The translations under genes were made by a program, and so were the position numbers. 6,500 bases of DNA from Anaerolineales bacterium (GTDB lineage Bacteria > Chloroflexota > Anaerolineae > 4572-78 > NAK82), in contig JAHELX010000115.1 of assembly GCA_024643945.1 (NCBI GenBank), forward strand, positions 1-6,500, written 5' to 3'. The notes below the pieces were generated by a model. That model ran no database searches. It saw only the letters and a program-made list of their open reading frames with translations, and was not told the DNA's origin. Positions within the stretch are counted from its first letter, which is position 1. Each line of letters opens with the position of its first letter. Below are positions 1 to 5,498 of the stretch, piece after piece.

Positions 1-2360
1 ACCGCCGTCGGCGACGGTGGTTGTTCAATCTGGATGCCGTGCCCCACCGTGGCCGTGGCGCCATTGCTGTCGGTTACCGTCAGGGTCACTTTATAGCTGC
101 CCGCCTTGGCATAAGCGTGCGTGACCTGGGCACCGCTGCCCGTGGTTCCGTCCCCAAAGTTCCATTCGTACTTGACGATCTGCCCTACATTGGCAGTAGA
201 CTGGCTCCCATCGAAGGCGATGGGCTGGTCCACCGCACCCGTCGTCGGCCCGCTGATCACGGCGGTCACGGCCTGCCCAATCTGGATGCCGTGCCCCACC
301 GTGGCCGTGGCGCCATTGCTGTCGGTTACCGTCAGGGTCACTTTATAGCTGCCCACCTTGGTATAAGCGTGCGTGACCTGGGCGCCGCTGCCCGTGGTTC
401 CGTCCCCAAAGTTCCATTCGTACTTGACGATCTGCCCCACGTTGGCGCTGGAGCCGCTGCCGTCGAAGATGACCGGCTGGTCGACGAACCCCGTCTTGGG
501 GGCGCTGATGACCGCCGTCGGCAATAGTTGTCCAATCTGGATGGTTTGCGTGGCTGTGGCGCTCAACCCATCGCTATTGGTCACGGTCAGACTGACTGTG
601 TAACTTCCAGCTTTGGTGTAGGTATGAACCCCCCTGGCACCAGTGCCGGTAGTGCCGTCACCGAAGTTCCATTCGTACTTGACGATCTGCCCGACGCCAG
701 CACTGGAATTGCTTCCGTCGAAGGTGATGGGCTGGCCCACCGCACCCGTGGTCAGGATACTGATGACCGCCGTCGGCGACAACGGTTGTTCAATCTGAAT
801 GATCTGGGTTGCCGTGGCGGTTGCCCCCTCGTCGTCAGTCACGGTCAGGCTCACCTGATAACTTCCGACTTGGGAATAGGTGTGAGTGACCCTGACGCCA
901 TTAGCCGTGGTTCCATCGCCGAAGTTCCAGGCATAGCTGACGATGTTGTTGTCGCTGGCGGTGGAGCCGCTCCCGTCGAAGGTGATGGGCTGGCCCACCT
1001 GCCCTGTCCTTGGGGCGCTGATAACCGCCGTCGGCGCTGCTTCAATCTGGATCTTATGCGTGGTTGAGGCGGTCAATCCGGCATCGTTGGTCACCGTCAA
1101 GGTCACCTCGTAATGCCCGGGTTGGGTATAGACGTGAGTAACACTGGATCCGCTGGCGCTGGTCCCATCGCCAAAATCCCACTCGTAGTCGACGATGTTG
1201 CCAAAGTTGGCACTGGAGCCGCTCCCATCAAAGGTGATGGATTGACCTACGCTCCCCTGGCTGGGACCGCTGACGATCGCTGTCGGCGACGGTTGTCCAA
1301 TCTGGATGGTTTGCGTTGTCGAGCCCAGCAGCCCCTGGCTGTCGGTCACGGTCAGAGTCACTACGTAGGTCCCACCCTGTTGATAAGCGTGGCTAACTGT
1401 GACCCCGCTGGCAATGGTCCCATCACCGAAGGCCCACTCGTAGTGGACGATGGAGCCAGTGCTGGCGCTGGAGCCGCTCCCGTTAAAGGTGACAGACTGG
1501 CCTACCTGGGCTGCAGTCGGGCCGCTGATGACGGCCGTCGGAGGCTGTGGGATAGGCGTCGGCGTTGGCGGCAGTGAGGGCGCTTCCACCACTGGCACGT
1601 TCTGCGTGTTTTCGGCTGTCACGTAATAGGCCGAGATCCAGCCACGTCCGTTGGGCGCCCCGGCGAAGCTGATCTGCCACCAATTGCCGTCAGCGCTGAC
1701 ACCCGTGATTTGCGCGCTCTGACCAGCCAACAATACCCCTACTACAGGATACGCTGTTCCGGGACCGCTTCGAATGTTTAGATTAACCCTGGCAGTCGCC
1801 GTCGGTATGGCGGGCGCCGGGGTCGGTGTCGGCGTGGAAGGTAGGGTAGGCGTTGGCGTTGGCGTCGATGGCGTGGTTGGTGTCGGGGTGGCTGTGGGTG
1901 CCAACACATTGAAGGACGCCTGCGCGGAGGGTCCACCCCCAGTCGTCTGGGCGATTATGGTCGCCGTCCCTGCCGTCTGCCAGCCGTCCTCCGAGGGAAT
2001 TACAACGCTGACGGTGAACTGGCCCTGGGTATCGGCGATAGCACCGGCCGATGCGAAGTTAGGAATCTGTGTCTGTCCAGGAGCCAGCAGGTAGATCGAG
2101 ACACGGCTGCCAGGGGTCCATCCCTGACCGTGAATTGTCACGGTGGTGCCCCCTGGACCAACTGTTGGTTCCACGGAAATAACCGGTGTAAGCGCGCTGG
2201 TCGTTGGTTGCTGGGCCTGGATTGGTCTCTCCACGAAGAATATGATGCCCCCGATAATCGCTAGAAAGACCAGGGTCCATACCCCAATTACGGCTGCCAG
2301 CGCGATCGTAGTCGCCGTCGAACTTTGGCCAAGTTGGTCGAAGAAGTTCCTTCTTTTCAT
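1..2360 (-). CDS. Membrane-anchored extracellular protein with SH3b domain and tandem PKD repeats (3' part outside window)
   Basis: Open minus-strand frame of about 786 codons with no stop before the left edge, so the C-terminus is missing. The start is the ATG at 2358-2360. Translation begins MKRRNFFDQLG and is followed by one hydrophobic segment at about residues 17-43, a signal anchor or uncleaved signal; an IQA-QQ cleavage site near residue 49 is possible. Residues ~58-152 look like a beta-sandwich Ig/TIG-type domain (GPGGTTVTIHGQGW, then a GQF motif). Residues 154-190 are a Pro/Thr linker. Residues ~191-250 are a bacterial SH3 domain (NLNIRSGPGTAYPVVG, then GWISAYYV). PKD domains start near residues 274, 359, 443, 529, 614 and 698, and a seventh starts at 784. 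Each has the YxWxFGDG core and a final VTLTVT strand. The reading frame is intact through all units. Likely role is cell-surface adhesion or polymer binding; no catalytic domain is visible, but one could lie beyond the edge. The RBS is weak (GAGAAAGTGGGCG before ATG). Confidence 0.93.
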   Translation of the reverse strand, partial: MKRRNFFDQLGQSSTATTIALAAVIGVWTLVFLAIIGGIIFFVERPIQAQQPTTSALTPVISVEPTVGPGGTTVTIHGQGWTPGSRVSIYLLAPGQTQIPNFASAGAIADTQGQFTVSVVIPSEDGWQTAGTATIIAQTTGGGPSAQASFNVLAPTATPTPTTPSTPTPTPTLPSTPTPTPAPAIPTATARVNLNIRSGPGTAYPVVGVLLAGQSAQITGVSADGNWWQISFAGAPNGRGWISAYYVTAENTQNVPVVEAPSLPPTPTPIPQPPTAVISGPTAAQVGQSVTFNGSGSSASTGSIVHYEWAFGDGTIASGVTVSHAYQQGGTYVVTLTVTDSQGLLGSTTQTIQIGQPSPTAIVSGPSQGSVGQSITFDGSGSSANFGNIVDYEWDFGDGTSASGSSVTHVYTQPGHYEVTLTVTNDAGLTASTTHKIQIEAAPTAVISAPRTGQVGQPITFDGSGSTASDNNIVSYAWNFGDGTTANGVRVTHTYSQVGSYQVSLTVTDDEGATATATQIIQIEQPLSPTAVISILTTGAVGQPITFDGSNSSAGVGQIVKYEWNFGDGTTGTGARGVHTYTKAGSYTVSLTVTNSDGLSATATQTIQIGQLLPTAVISAPKTGFVDQPVIFDGSGSSANVGQIVKYEWNFGDGTTGSGAQVTHAYTKVGSYKVTLTVTDSNGATATVGHGIQIGQAVTAVISGPTTGAVDQPIAFDGSQSTANVGQIVKYEWNFGDGTTGSGAQVTHAYAKAGSYKVTLTVTDSNGATATVGHGIQIEQPPSPTA
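26..437 (-). repeat. Two near-identical tandem copies of a PKD-coding unit, period 252 bp
   Basis: Positions 26-185 and 278-437 match over 160 bp with only three differences by eye, at an exact offset of 252 bp (84 codons). The other PKD units, from ~523 up to ~1541, are clearly related in protein sequence but much more diverged in DNA. These two copies code for the tail of PKD5 and the tail of PKD6 in protein order. The similarity fades in the first third of each unit, which suggests recent duplication or gene conversion of part of a unit. Confidence 0.9.
1797..1901 (-). repeat. Low-complexity Pro/Thr linker coding tract
   Basis: In-frame run of ACx and CCx codons giving TPTP-type peptide (residues 154-190), interrupted by TTPST and TLPST blocks. 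It joins the Ig/TIG-like domain to the SH3b domain. A shorter similar tract (PPTPTPIPQPP, about residues 263-274) joins SH3b to the first PKD. Such linkers are common in secreted proteins of Chloroflexota and are candidate sites of O-glycosylation and of replication slippage. Confidence 0.85.
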
Positions 2361-2383
2361 CGCCCACTTTCTCTTCTAGGCTG

Positions 2384-2566
2384 CTAAGGAACATCGATTA
2401 AATAACTTGAACATTTTATCCTATTTATAAGCCGACATTTGGCTAGTACCCCATCACAGAGATTATGATATACCGAGGCCACGCCCATGGCGGCTGAATC
2501 GGGCCTATCAAGATCACTTTGATGGGGCACTAGAAATGCGGAAGTTATTTAAATCTCGTTCCTAAG
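2384..2566. repeat. Long imperfect palindrome, MITE-like element or long hairpin
   Basis: The two halves are inverted copies centred on CCATGG (2485-2490). Paired blocks read by eye: 2384-2392 CTAAGGAAC with 2558-2566 (8 of 9); 2398-2408 TTAAATAACTT with 2542-2552 (11 of 11); 2432-2440 CCGACATTT with 2534-2541 (one bulge); 2443-2456 CTAGTACCCCATCA with 2520-2533 (13 of 14); then looser pairing through 2457-2487 with 2488-2519. The left arm carries an extra AT-rich ~23 bp at 2409-2431. No reading frame of note lies inside. One end lies 24 bp from the start codon of the PKD protein gene, so the element occupies that gene's upstream region. It could be a non-autonomous transposon remnant or a structured 5' leader. 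No target-site duplication is obvious. Confidence 0.7.
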
Positions 2567-2582
2567 AAACATCCTGTTTCTT
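2564..2582. repeat. Perfect 8-bp inverted repeat with 3-nt loop
   Basis: AAGAAACA, loop TCC, TGTTTCTT. It abuts and slightly overlaps the right end of the long palindrome. There is no adjoining T-tract on either strand, so intrinsic termination is not well supported. Confidence 0.7.
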
Positions 2583-2591
2583 GCCGGATGA

Positions 2592-2624
2592 AGACCTGAC
2601 AGGTTTTTGAAATCTGTCAGGTCT
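2592..2624. repeat. Strong 15-bp stem hairpin (AGACCTGACAG type)
   Basis: AGACCTGACAG (2592-2602) pairs perfectly with CTGTCAGGTCT (2614-2624). Pairing continues inward through one G-T wobble and three A-T pairs, leaving a 3-nt TTG loop, so almost the whole 33 bp is stem. It lies downstream of the minus-strand cyclase genes and upstream of the minus-strand PKD gene. It may be a bidirectional transcription barrier or a dispersed REP-like palindrome. There is no classical U-tract. Confidence 0.75.
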
Positions 2625-2887
2625 GGATTAGCTCATTAGAATTTTCGGAATCGTAGCGATATTCCTTGACTTTACTATAGCACTTGGGGAAGTGATTTGT
2701 CTTTAAGGCAACCTACCGGGAACCTTAAGATAGTCTTAAGGTCACTGTCGAGGCCTCGCCTGCTTCGACGCTGGGCAGATGGGGAGGAGACCCTATCAGG
2801 ACGCTAAGCGTGACGACGTAAGCGCGAAGATCAAACAATTTGTCAATCTTTATCATTTCTGGCACAATAGGGATGTGAGCAATACAA
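2625..2887. other. Intergenic stretch without a gene, several short dyads
   Basis: No convincing reading frame or RNA gene is seen between the AGACCTGACAG hairpin and the end of the cyclase gene. Small symmetric sites occur: CGAGGCCTCG at 2749-2758, ACGCT-A-AGCGT at 2801-2811, and the CTTAAG dyad listed separately. A TTGACA hexamer sits on the minus strand at 2841-2846, but no good -10 follows it. Confidence 0.5.
2722..2742. promoter_or_regulatory. CTTAAG dyad ACCTTAAGA-TAG-TCTTAAGGT
   Basis: Perfect 9-bp inverted repeat with 3-nt spacer. Its two CTTAA cores start at 2724 and 2735, exactly 11 bp apart, the same core and spacing as the repeat array at 4141-4184 upstream of the prenyl synthase. 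A further TTTAAGG lies at 2702. It could be a regulator site for the PKD gene or a short terminator hairpin of the cyclase operon. Confidence 0.45.
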
Positions 2888-3325
2888 CTAAACCTCGCTC
2901 TTGGTTGCTTTCTTCGAAGCAGGCGAGAATGCTGAGATGATCCACTCCAGGGGTATTACTACGCCCAAGGCGAGCGCCCACCACGGTACCCTCTGCCGTT
3001 CAAGTTCTGCAAAAATCAGCACGGCCGAGATGGTCACGAACGAGGTACCCGACCAGAAGATGATCTCCTCCAATAGCAGTACGTCGTCCAAAAAGTAGAT
3101 ACCGGAAACATAAGCTGGGTTGAAACCGCCCCAGTCCAGGGAGATGGCCAGCGCATCCATTGGCAAGGTATATGCCGAGATCAGGACCACGCCGAGGAGA
3201 ATTCGCCAGCGACGCGACCACAAAAAACGGAAGTGGAAAGCCCACAGGACAAAAGCTACCCCGCCGAAGATGAAGGCTTCCATAGCTAAATAAGTGAAAT
3301 GGCGCAAGAACTCTACAGTCAACAT
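2888..3325 (-). CDS. crtYd: Lycopene cyclase domain protein, CrtYd-like second subunit
   Basis: 145-residue integral membrane protein with hydrophobic segments at about residues 12-35, 41-63, 80-105 and 113-131. The region around residues 72-90 (YVSGIYFLDDVLLLEEIIF) matches the conserved G-x-LPxEExxF block of the CarR/CrtYc/CrtYd-type lycopene cyclase domain, keeping the paired acidic E86-E87. The earlier LPMDALAISLDWGGF (54-68) matches the P-(W)-D-x-x-A block. In the family, two such halves together cyclise lycopene ends to beta-ionone rings. The start ATG at 3323-3325 overlaps the stop of the upstream gene by 7 bp (ATGTTGA), so the two are probably translationally coupled. Stop is TAG at 2888-2890. 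Function rests on family resemblance; the ring specificity is unknown. Confidence 0.85.
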   Translation of the reverse strand: MLTVEFLRHFTYLAMEAFIFGGVAFVLWAFHFRFLWSRRWRILLGVVLISAYTLPMDALAISLDWGGFNPAYVSGIYFLDDVLLLEEIIFWSGTSFVTISAVLIFAELERQRVPWWALALGVVIPLEWIISAFSPASKKATKSEV

Positions 3326-3618
3326 CGTTCTTCTTTACCAAGCAACAGGGCCAGGGTGCCCAGGAACAATCCGTCAATCACGTAAAAAGCCAGTTCTTCG
3401 ACCGGCAGGTTAAACAGGCGTGGCCCCCAAATCACCCGGGGCGAGTAGTACCAGATGCGGTCAACGGCTACCATTTCCCACGGGATGCTGACCAGCATGA
3501 TCAGGATGACAATAATTAGCAAGCTGCCTGTATGGCGACGGATGAGGCGCGGCCAGTTTAGCCATAACAGAGCAATAGGAATGACACCAAAGAAGAACAG
3601 CAACGCGGCGTAAGTCAT
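3319..3618 (-). CDS. crtYc: Lycopene cyclase domain protein, CrtYc-like first subunit
   Basis: 99-residue membrane protein with hydrophobic segments at about residues 3-20, 31-47 and 73-94. It carries both signature blocks of the heterodimeric lycopene cyclase half: PWEMVAVDRIW (46-56) and GPRLFNLPVEELAFYVID (65-82), with E74-E75. The start chosen is the ATG at 3616-3618 because a near-perfect Shine-Dalgarno AAGGAGGT (3625-3632) lies 6 nt upstream; a longer frame starting at 3657 would place that RBS inside the gene. It is the first gene of a two-gene operon with the CrtYd-like gene. Short length is normal for the split subunits known from Gram-positive bacteria. The family also includes fused archaeal and fungal forms. 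Confidence 0.87.
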   Translation of the reverse strand: MTYAALLFFFGVIPIALLWLNWPRLIRRHTGSLLIIVILIMLVSIPWEMVAVDRIWYYSPRVIWGPRLFNLPVEELAFYVIDGLFLGTLALLLGKEERC

Positions 3619-3757
3619 ACAACCACCTCCTTGAAAGCCAAATCTGTAATTGCTCACCCTCCCCTAGATTTAGGCAAACGCCAAAGCACTTTTCCAGAAA
3701 TAACCTGGTACTTTTGCCATCAGTTTGCACCTGATTTGCCGATTGAAGTGCAAAGTT

Positions 3758-3776
3758 ATACCCAACGCTCGGGTAT
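3758..3776. promoter_or_regulatory. Operator-like dyad ATACCC-N7-GGGTAT at the cyclase promoter
   Basis: Perfect 6-7-6 inverted repeat (19 bp). One arm touches the minus-strand extended -10 at 3775-3783, and the spacer covers the predicted transcription start near 3768. That is a typical repressor position for the cyclase genes. The half-site GGGTAT occurs again at 4049-4054. Confidence 0.45.
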
Positions 3777-3783
3777 TATATCA
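3775..3783 (-). promoter_or_regulatory. Extended -10 promoter for the cyclase operon
   Basis: On the minus strand the bases read TGATATAAT, a perfect extended -10 (TGnTATAAT). The -35 region is poor (about CTGCTT at 17-bp spacing), as is common with extended -10 promoters. Predicted transcription start is near 3768, giving a leader of about 150 nt before the cyclase start at 3618. Confidence 0.55.
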
Positions 3784-3840
3784 TTGGACAAGTACAAAGC
3801 AGAAAGCGTTGCTACACCTGACAATTCAGACTCAGAATCT

Positions 3841-3910
3841 CCCCGCATTGCAGGTCTGCCCCGTGGGGGGGCTTTCCCGAGCGAAGCCCCCCTGTGGGGC
3901 TGTGCAGGGG
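3841..3910. repeat. GC-rich long hairpin in the divergent intergenic region
   Basis: The inner stem is 17 bp: 3858-3874 pairs with 3884-3900 (GCCCC, three G-T wobbles, then GGGGGGCTT with AAGCCCCCC), with loop TCCCGAGCG. An outer stem of CCCCGCA (3841-3847) with TGC-A-GGGG (3903-3910, one bulge) can extend it. No U-tract follows on either strand. It may be a structured RNA, a palindromic repeat element, or an insulator between the divergent units. Confidence 0.6.
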
Positions 3911-3941
3911 ACCATCGGGCGCTCGGGACCATTGGGTGCTC
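3908..3941. repeat. Tandem duplication of a 17-bp unit
   Basis: GGGACCATCGGGCGCTC (3908-3924) is followed directly by GGGACCATTGGGTGCTC (3925-3941), 15 of 17 identical. It follows the GC-rich hairpin and may belong to the same repeat element. Confidence 0.75.
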
Positions 3942-3998
3942 CGGGAGGTCAGGCTAAGCACTAACCCAAACTTAGTCCAACATTATCCCCAGAGAAGG

Positions 3999-4017
3999 TA
4001 CACTGTCATTCAGTATA
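3999..4017. promoter_or_regulatory. Operator-like dyad TACACTG-N5-CAGTATA
   Basis: Inverted repeat with 7-bp arms (6 of 7 paired) and a 5-bp spacer, in AT-rich intergenic DNA. No promoter is recognised directly at this site. Confidence 0.3.
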
Positions 4018-4025
4018 AGCCAAAA

Positions 4026-4037
4026 CTAAGGCCTTAG
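4026..4037. promoter_or_regulatory. 12-bp perfect palindrome CTAAGGCCTTAG
   Basis: Perfect palindrome without spacer. It includes a CCTTAG core similar to the CTTAAG motifs nearby. A role as a regulator site is possible but not shown. Confidence 0.3.
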
Positions 4038-4049
4038 CTATCTATCCGG

Positions 4050-4076
4050 GGTATAAAAAAGGTATAGAAAGGGATA
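4050..4076 (+). promoter_or_regulatory. Three phased GGTATA/GGGATA direct repeats
   Basis: GGTATA at 4050 and 4061 and GGGATA at 4071 repeat at 11 and 10 bp, each followed by an A-rich run. Repeats in helical phase suggest a cooperative DNA-binding site or an intrinsically bent A-tract region. The GGGTAT half-site is shared with the dyad at the cyclase promoter. Confidence 0.4.
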
Positions 4077-4140
4077 GAATAGATGTATTCCCAAGAGGAA
4101 TGGTGACTACTCAGCCACGAGGAATGAATACGCGACACAT

Positions 4141-4184
4141 CTTAAGATTCCCTTAAACTCTACTTAAGTTAAGCATAAGGACAA
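4141..4184 (+). promoter_or_regulatory. Four 11-bp CTTAAG-type direct repeats overlapping the -35 of the prenyl synthase promoter
   Basis: CTTAAG, CTTAAA, CTTAAG and CATAAG start at 4141, 4152, 4163 and 4174, each exactly 11 bp apart, so all lie on the same face of the helix. The last copy overlaps the candidate -35 at 4178. Head-to-tail 11-bp sites are known for OmpR/PhoB-type response regulators and for the B12-dependent CarH/LitR photoreceptors that control carotenoid genes. No regulator gene is visible here, so the class is not resolved. Confidence 0.6.
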
Positions 4185-4206
4185 ATGAGCAGCTTTCGCT
4201 TATATT
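4178..4206 (+). promoter_or_regulatory. Candidate promoter of the prenyl synthase-hpnH operon
   Basis: -35 AGGACA (4178-4183; 4 of 6 to TTGACA), exactly 17 bp of spacer, then -10 TATATT (4201-4206; 5 of 6). Transcription would start near 4213, leaving a leader of about 205 nt. The weak -35 within an 11-bp repeat array fits either an activator-dependent or a repressed promoter. Confidence 0.5.
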
Positions 4207-4212
4207 AGTTAC

Positions 4213-4417
4213 GTGTAGCTTCAGGTCCTCCATTACACTAGATTCTTTGCTCCTTAAGGTCGCTCACTGCCTATCCTGCCCGCACCCTAGAGGCGCCTGT
4301 GCCTGGCGCAAGGGGCTCTCCCTGGCCCACGGACACGAGGCAAGGTACCTGCGGCAGAATCACATAAGACCCGCACTTCTTTCTGCATCCGTCAAACAGC
4401 GAGGAGGTGACTATCTC
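4213..4417 (+). other. Untranslated leader of the prenyl synthase gene
   Basis: About 205 nt between the predicted transcription start and the ATG at 4418. It contains a small hairpin GCGCC-N7-GGCGC (4293-4309) and a CCTTAAGGT palindromic site (4252-4260). No cobalamin, TPP or other riboswitch core is recognised. The frame stays open upstream of 4418 back to an ATG at 4247, but no ribosome site precedes that ATG and the extra 57 residues do not resemble the family. Confidence 0.4.
4402..4410 (+). promoter_or_regulatory. Ribosome binding site setting the prenyl synthase start
   Basis: AGGAGGTGA, a nine-base match to the 16S anti-Shine-Dalgarno, with AGGAGG 10 nt before the ATG at 4418. It argues for the 341-residue product over an N-terminally extended one. 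Confidence 0.8.
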
Positions 4418-5443
4418 ATGAATCTGCCTTCGGTTTTTTCAAGATATCGCGCCGAGATCGATGCTGAACTGAGATCAGCTCTGGCTCATCACCGATCACC
4501 TATGTACGAGATGCTGCGATACCACCTGGGCTGGGTAGATGATAAAGGAAATGCACTGCCAGGTTCAACAGGTAAGGCCTTACGCCCGACCTTGTGCCTG
4601 CTGTCAAACGAGGCTGTTGCAGGTGCTCACGAGAAGGCACTGCCGGCAGCTGCAGCGCTTGAGCTACTTCACAACTTTTCTCTCATCCACGACGACATCC
4701 AAGACGATGATAGGGAACGCCGGCATCGCCCCACGGTCTGGACCATCTGGGGAAAGCCGCAGGCTATCAACGCTGGAACGGCAATGTGGGTTGTCGCCAG
4801 CCTGACCATGATGCGTCTTGCAAGCCGGGGCGTGCCCATCGAAAAGCAGATACGCGCTCTGAGTATCCTGGATGAGAGCTGCCTCAGGCTGATCGAGGGG
4901 CAATATCTCGACATCAGTTTCGAAAGCCATCTGGATGTCGGTGTGGCCGACTACCTGGAAATGGTGGAAGGAAAAACTGCAACTCTGATAGCCTGCTCAG
5001 TCGAACTCGGAGCCCTGCTAGGAACCGATGATGAGCAGGTCATCCGAGCCCTGCGAAATTTTGGCAGAAATCTGGGATTTGCTTTCCAGATCAGAGACGA
5101 TATCCTCGGCATCTGGGGCGATGAGGAAAAGACAGGTAAACCCGTCGGCAGCGACATTCGGCGCAAAAAGAAATCCTTCCCCATCGTCTATGCCTGGGAG
5201 AATGCACAAGGCCAGGCAAAAACCGAATTGATGAAGATCTATCAGGACGAGGTCATCGACGATAACGGACGGGATACCGTTCTGAATATCCTCGACAGTG
5301 TTCAGGCAGAAGTCCAGGCCCAGAACAGGGCCGAGGCATACTGTGATAGAGCCCTGGCGGAAATAGAAAAGACAGCACTCTCGTCGTGGGCGCGCGATAA
5401 CCTCAAGGAAATGGCCCATTTCCTGACAAAACGCGAGTTCTGA
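4418..5443 (+). CDS. Polyprenyl diphosphate synthase (GGPP/FPP type, CrtE/IdsA-like)
   Basis: 341-residue trans-prenyltransferase that condenses isopentenyl diphosphate with allylic diphosphates in the cytosol. Visible motifs: GKALRP (52-57, IPP binding); LLHNFSLIHDDIQDDDRERR (83-102), the first Asp-rich motif with D92, D93 and D96; GKTAT (185-189); FQIRDDILGIWGD (223-235), the second Asp-rich region; TGKPVGSDIRRKKKS (239-253). In the second motif the third Asp is Gly (DDILG) and the next Asp is D235, a pattern I recall from many CrtE/IdsA-type enzymes. F87 lies five residues before the first motif, as in type I short-chain enzymes, which suggests a C15-C20 product. Length is normal. It starts a probable operon with the HpnH-family gene 55 bp downstream and is divergent from the lycopene cyclase genes. 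It could serve carotenoids, hopanoids or quinones; the product chain length cannot be fixed from sequence. Confidence 0.95.
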   Translation: MNLPSVFSRYRAEIDAELRSALAHHRSPMYEMLRYHLGWVDDKGNALPGSTGKALRPTLCLLSNEAVAGAHEKALPAAAALELLHNFSLIHDDIQDDDRERRHRPTVWTIWGKPQAINAGTAMWVVASLTMMRLASRGVPIEKQIRALSILDESCLRLIEGQYLDISFESHLDVGVADYLEMVEGKTATLIACSVELGALLGTDDEQVIRALRNFGRNLGFAFQIRDDILGIWGDEEKTGKPVGSDIRRKKKSFPIVYAWENAQGQAKTELMKIYQDEVIDDNGRDTVLNILDSVQAEVQAQNRAEAYCDRALAEIEKTALSSWARDNLKEMAHFLTKREF

Positions 5444-5498
5444 GATTTGGCAGAGATCAGGCATTGGCCTTAGCTAAGAGAAAATCGAGAGGAGTATC

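Noticed and set aside
26..437. CRISPR-like array
   Set aside because: The repeats are coding, about 252 bp long and without unique spacers.
21..1577. Plus-strand open frames of up to ~180 residues within 21-1577
   Set aside because: They are antisense shadows of the PKD-coding frame; their repetitive protein merely mirrors the repeats, while the minus frame gives clear PKD domains.
2059..2394. Minus-strand frame of 111 codons starting at 2394
   Set aside because: It overlaps the PKD protein start in another frame and has no family features. The frame starting at 2360 has a TM anchor and known domains.
3631..3964. Two plus-strand frames in the divergent intergenic region
   Set aside because: No ribosome site, unlike any family, and they run through the hairpin and tandem repeat.
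4100..4156. Possible 18-codon upstream peptide after GAGGAATG
   Set aside because: It lies before the predicted promoter and ends inside the CTTAAG array; only a weak ribosome site.
4247..4417. N-terminal extension of the prenyl synthase from an ATG at 4247
   Set aside because: No Shine-Dalgarno there, non-family sequence, and a near-perfect RBS precedes 4418.
4213..4417. Riboswitch, such as a cobalamin element, in the long leader
   Set aside because: No conserved B12-box or other recognised core; only one small hairpin.
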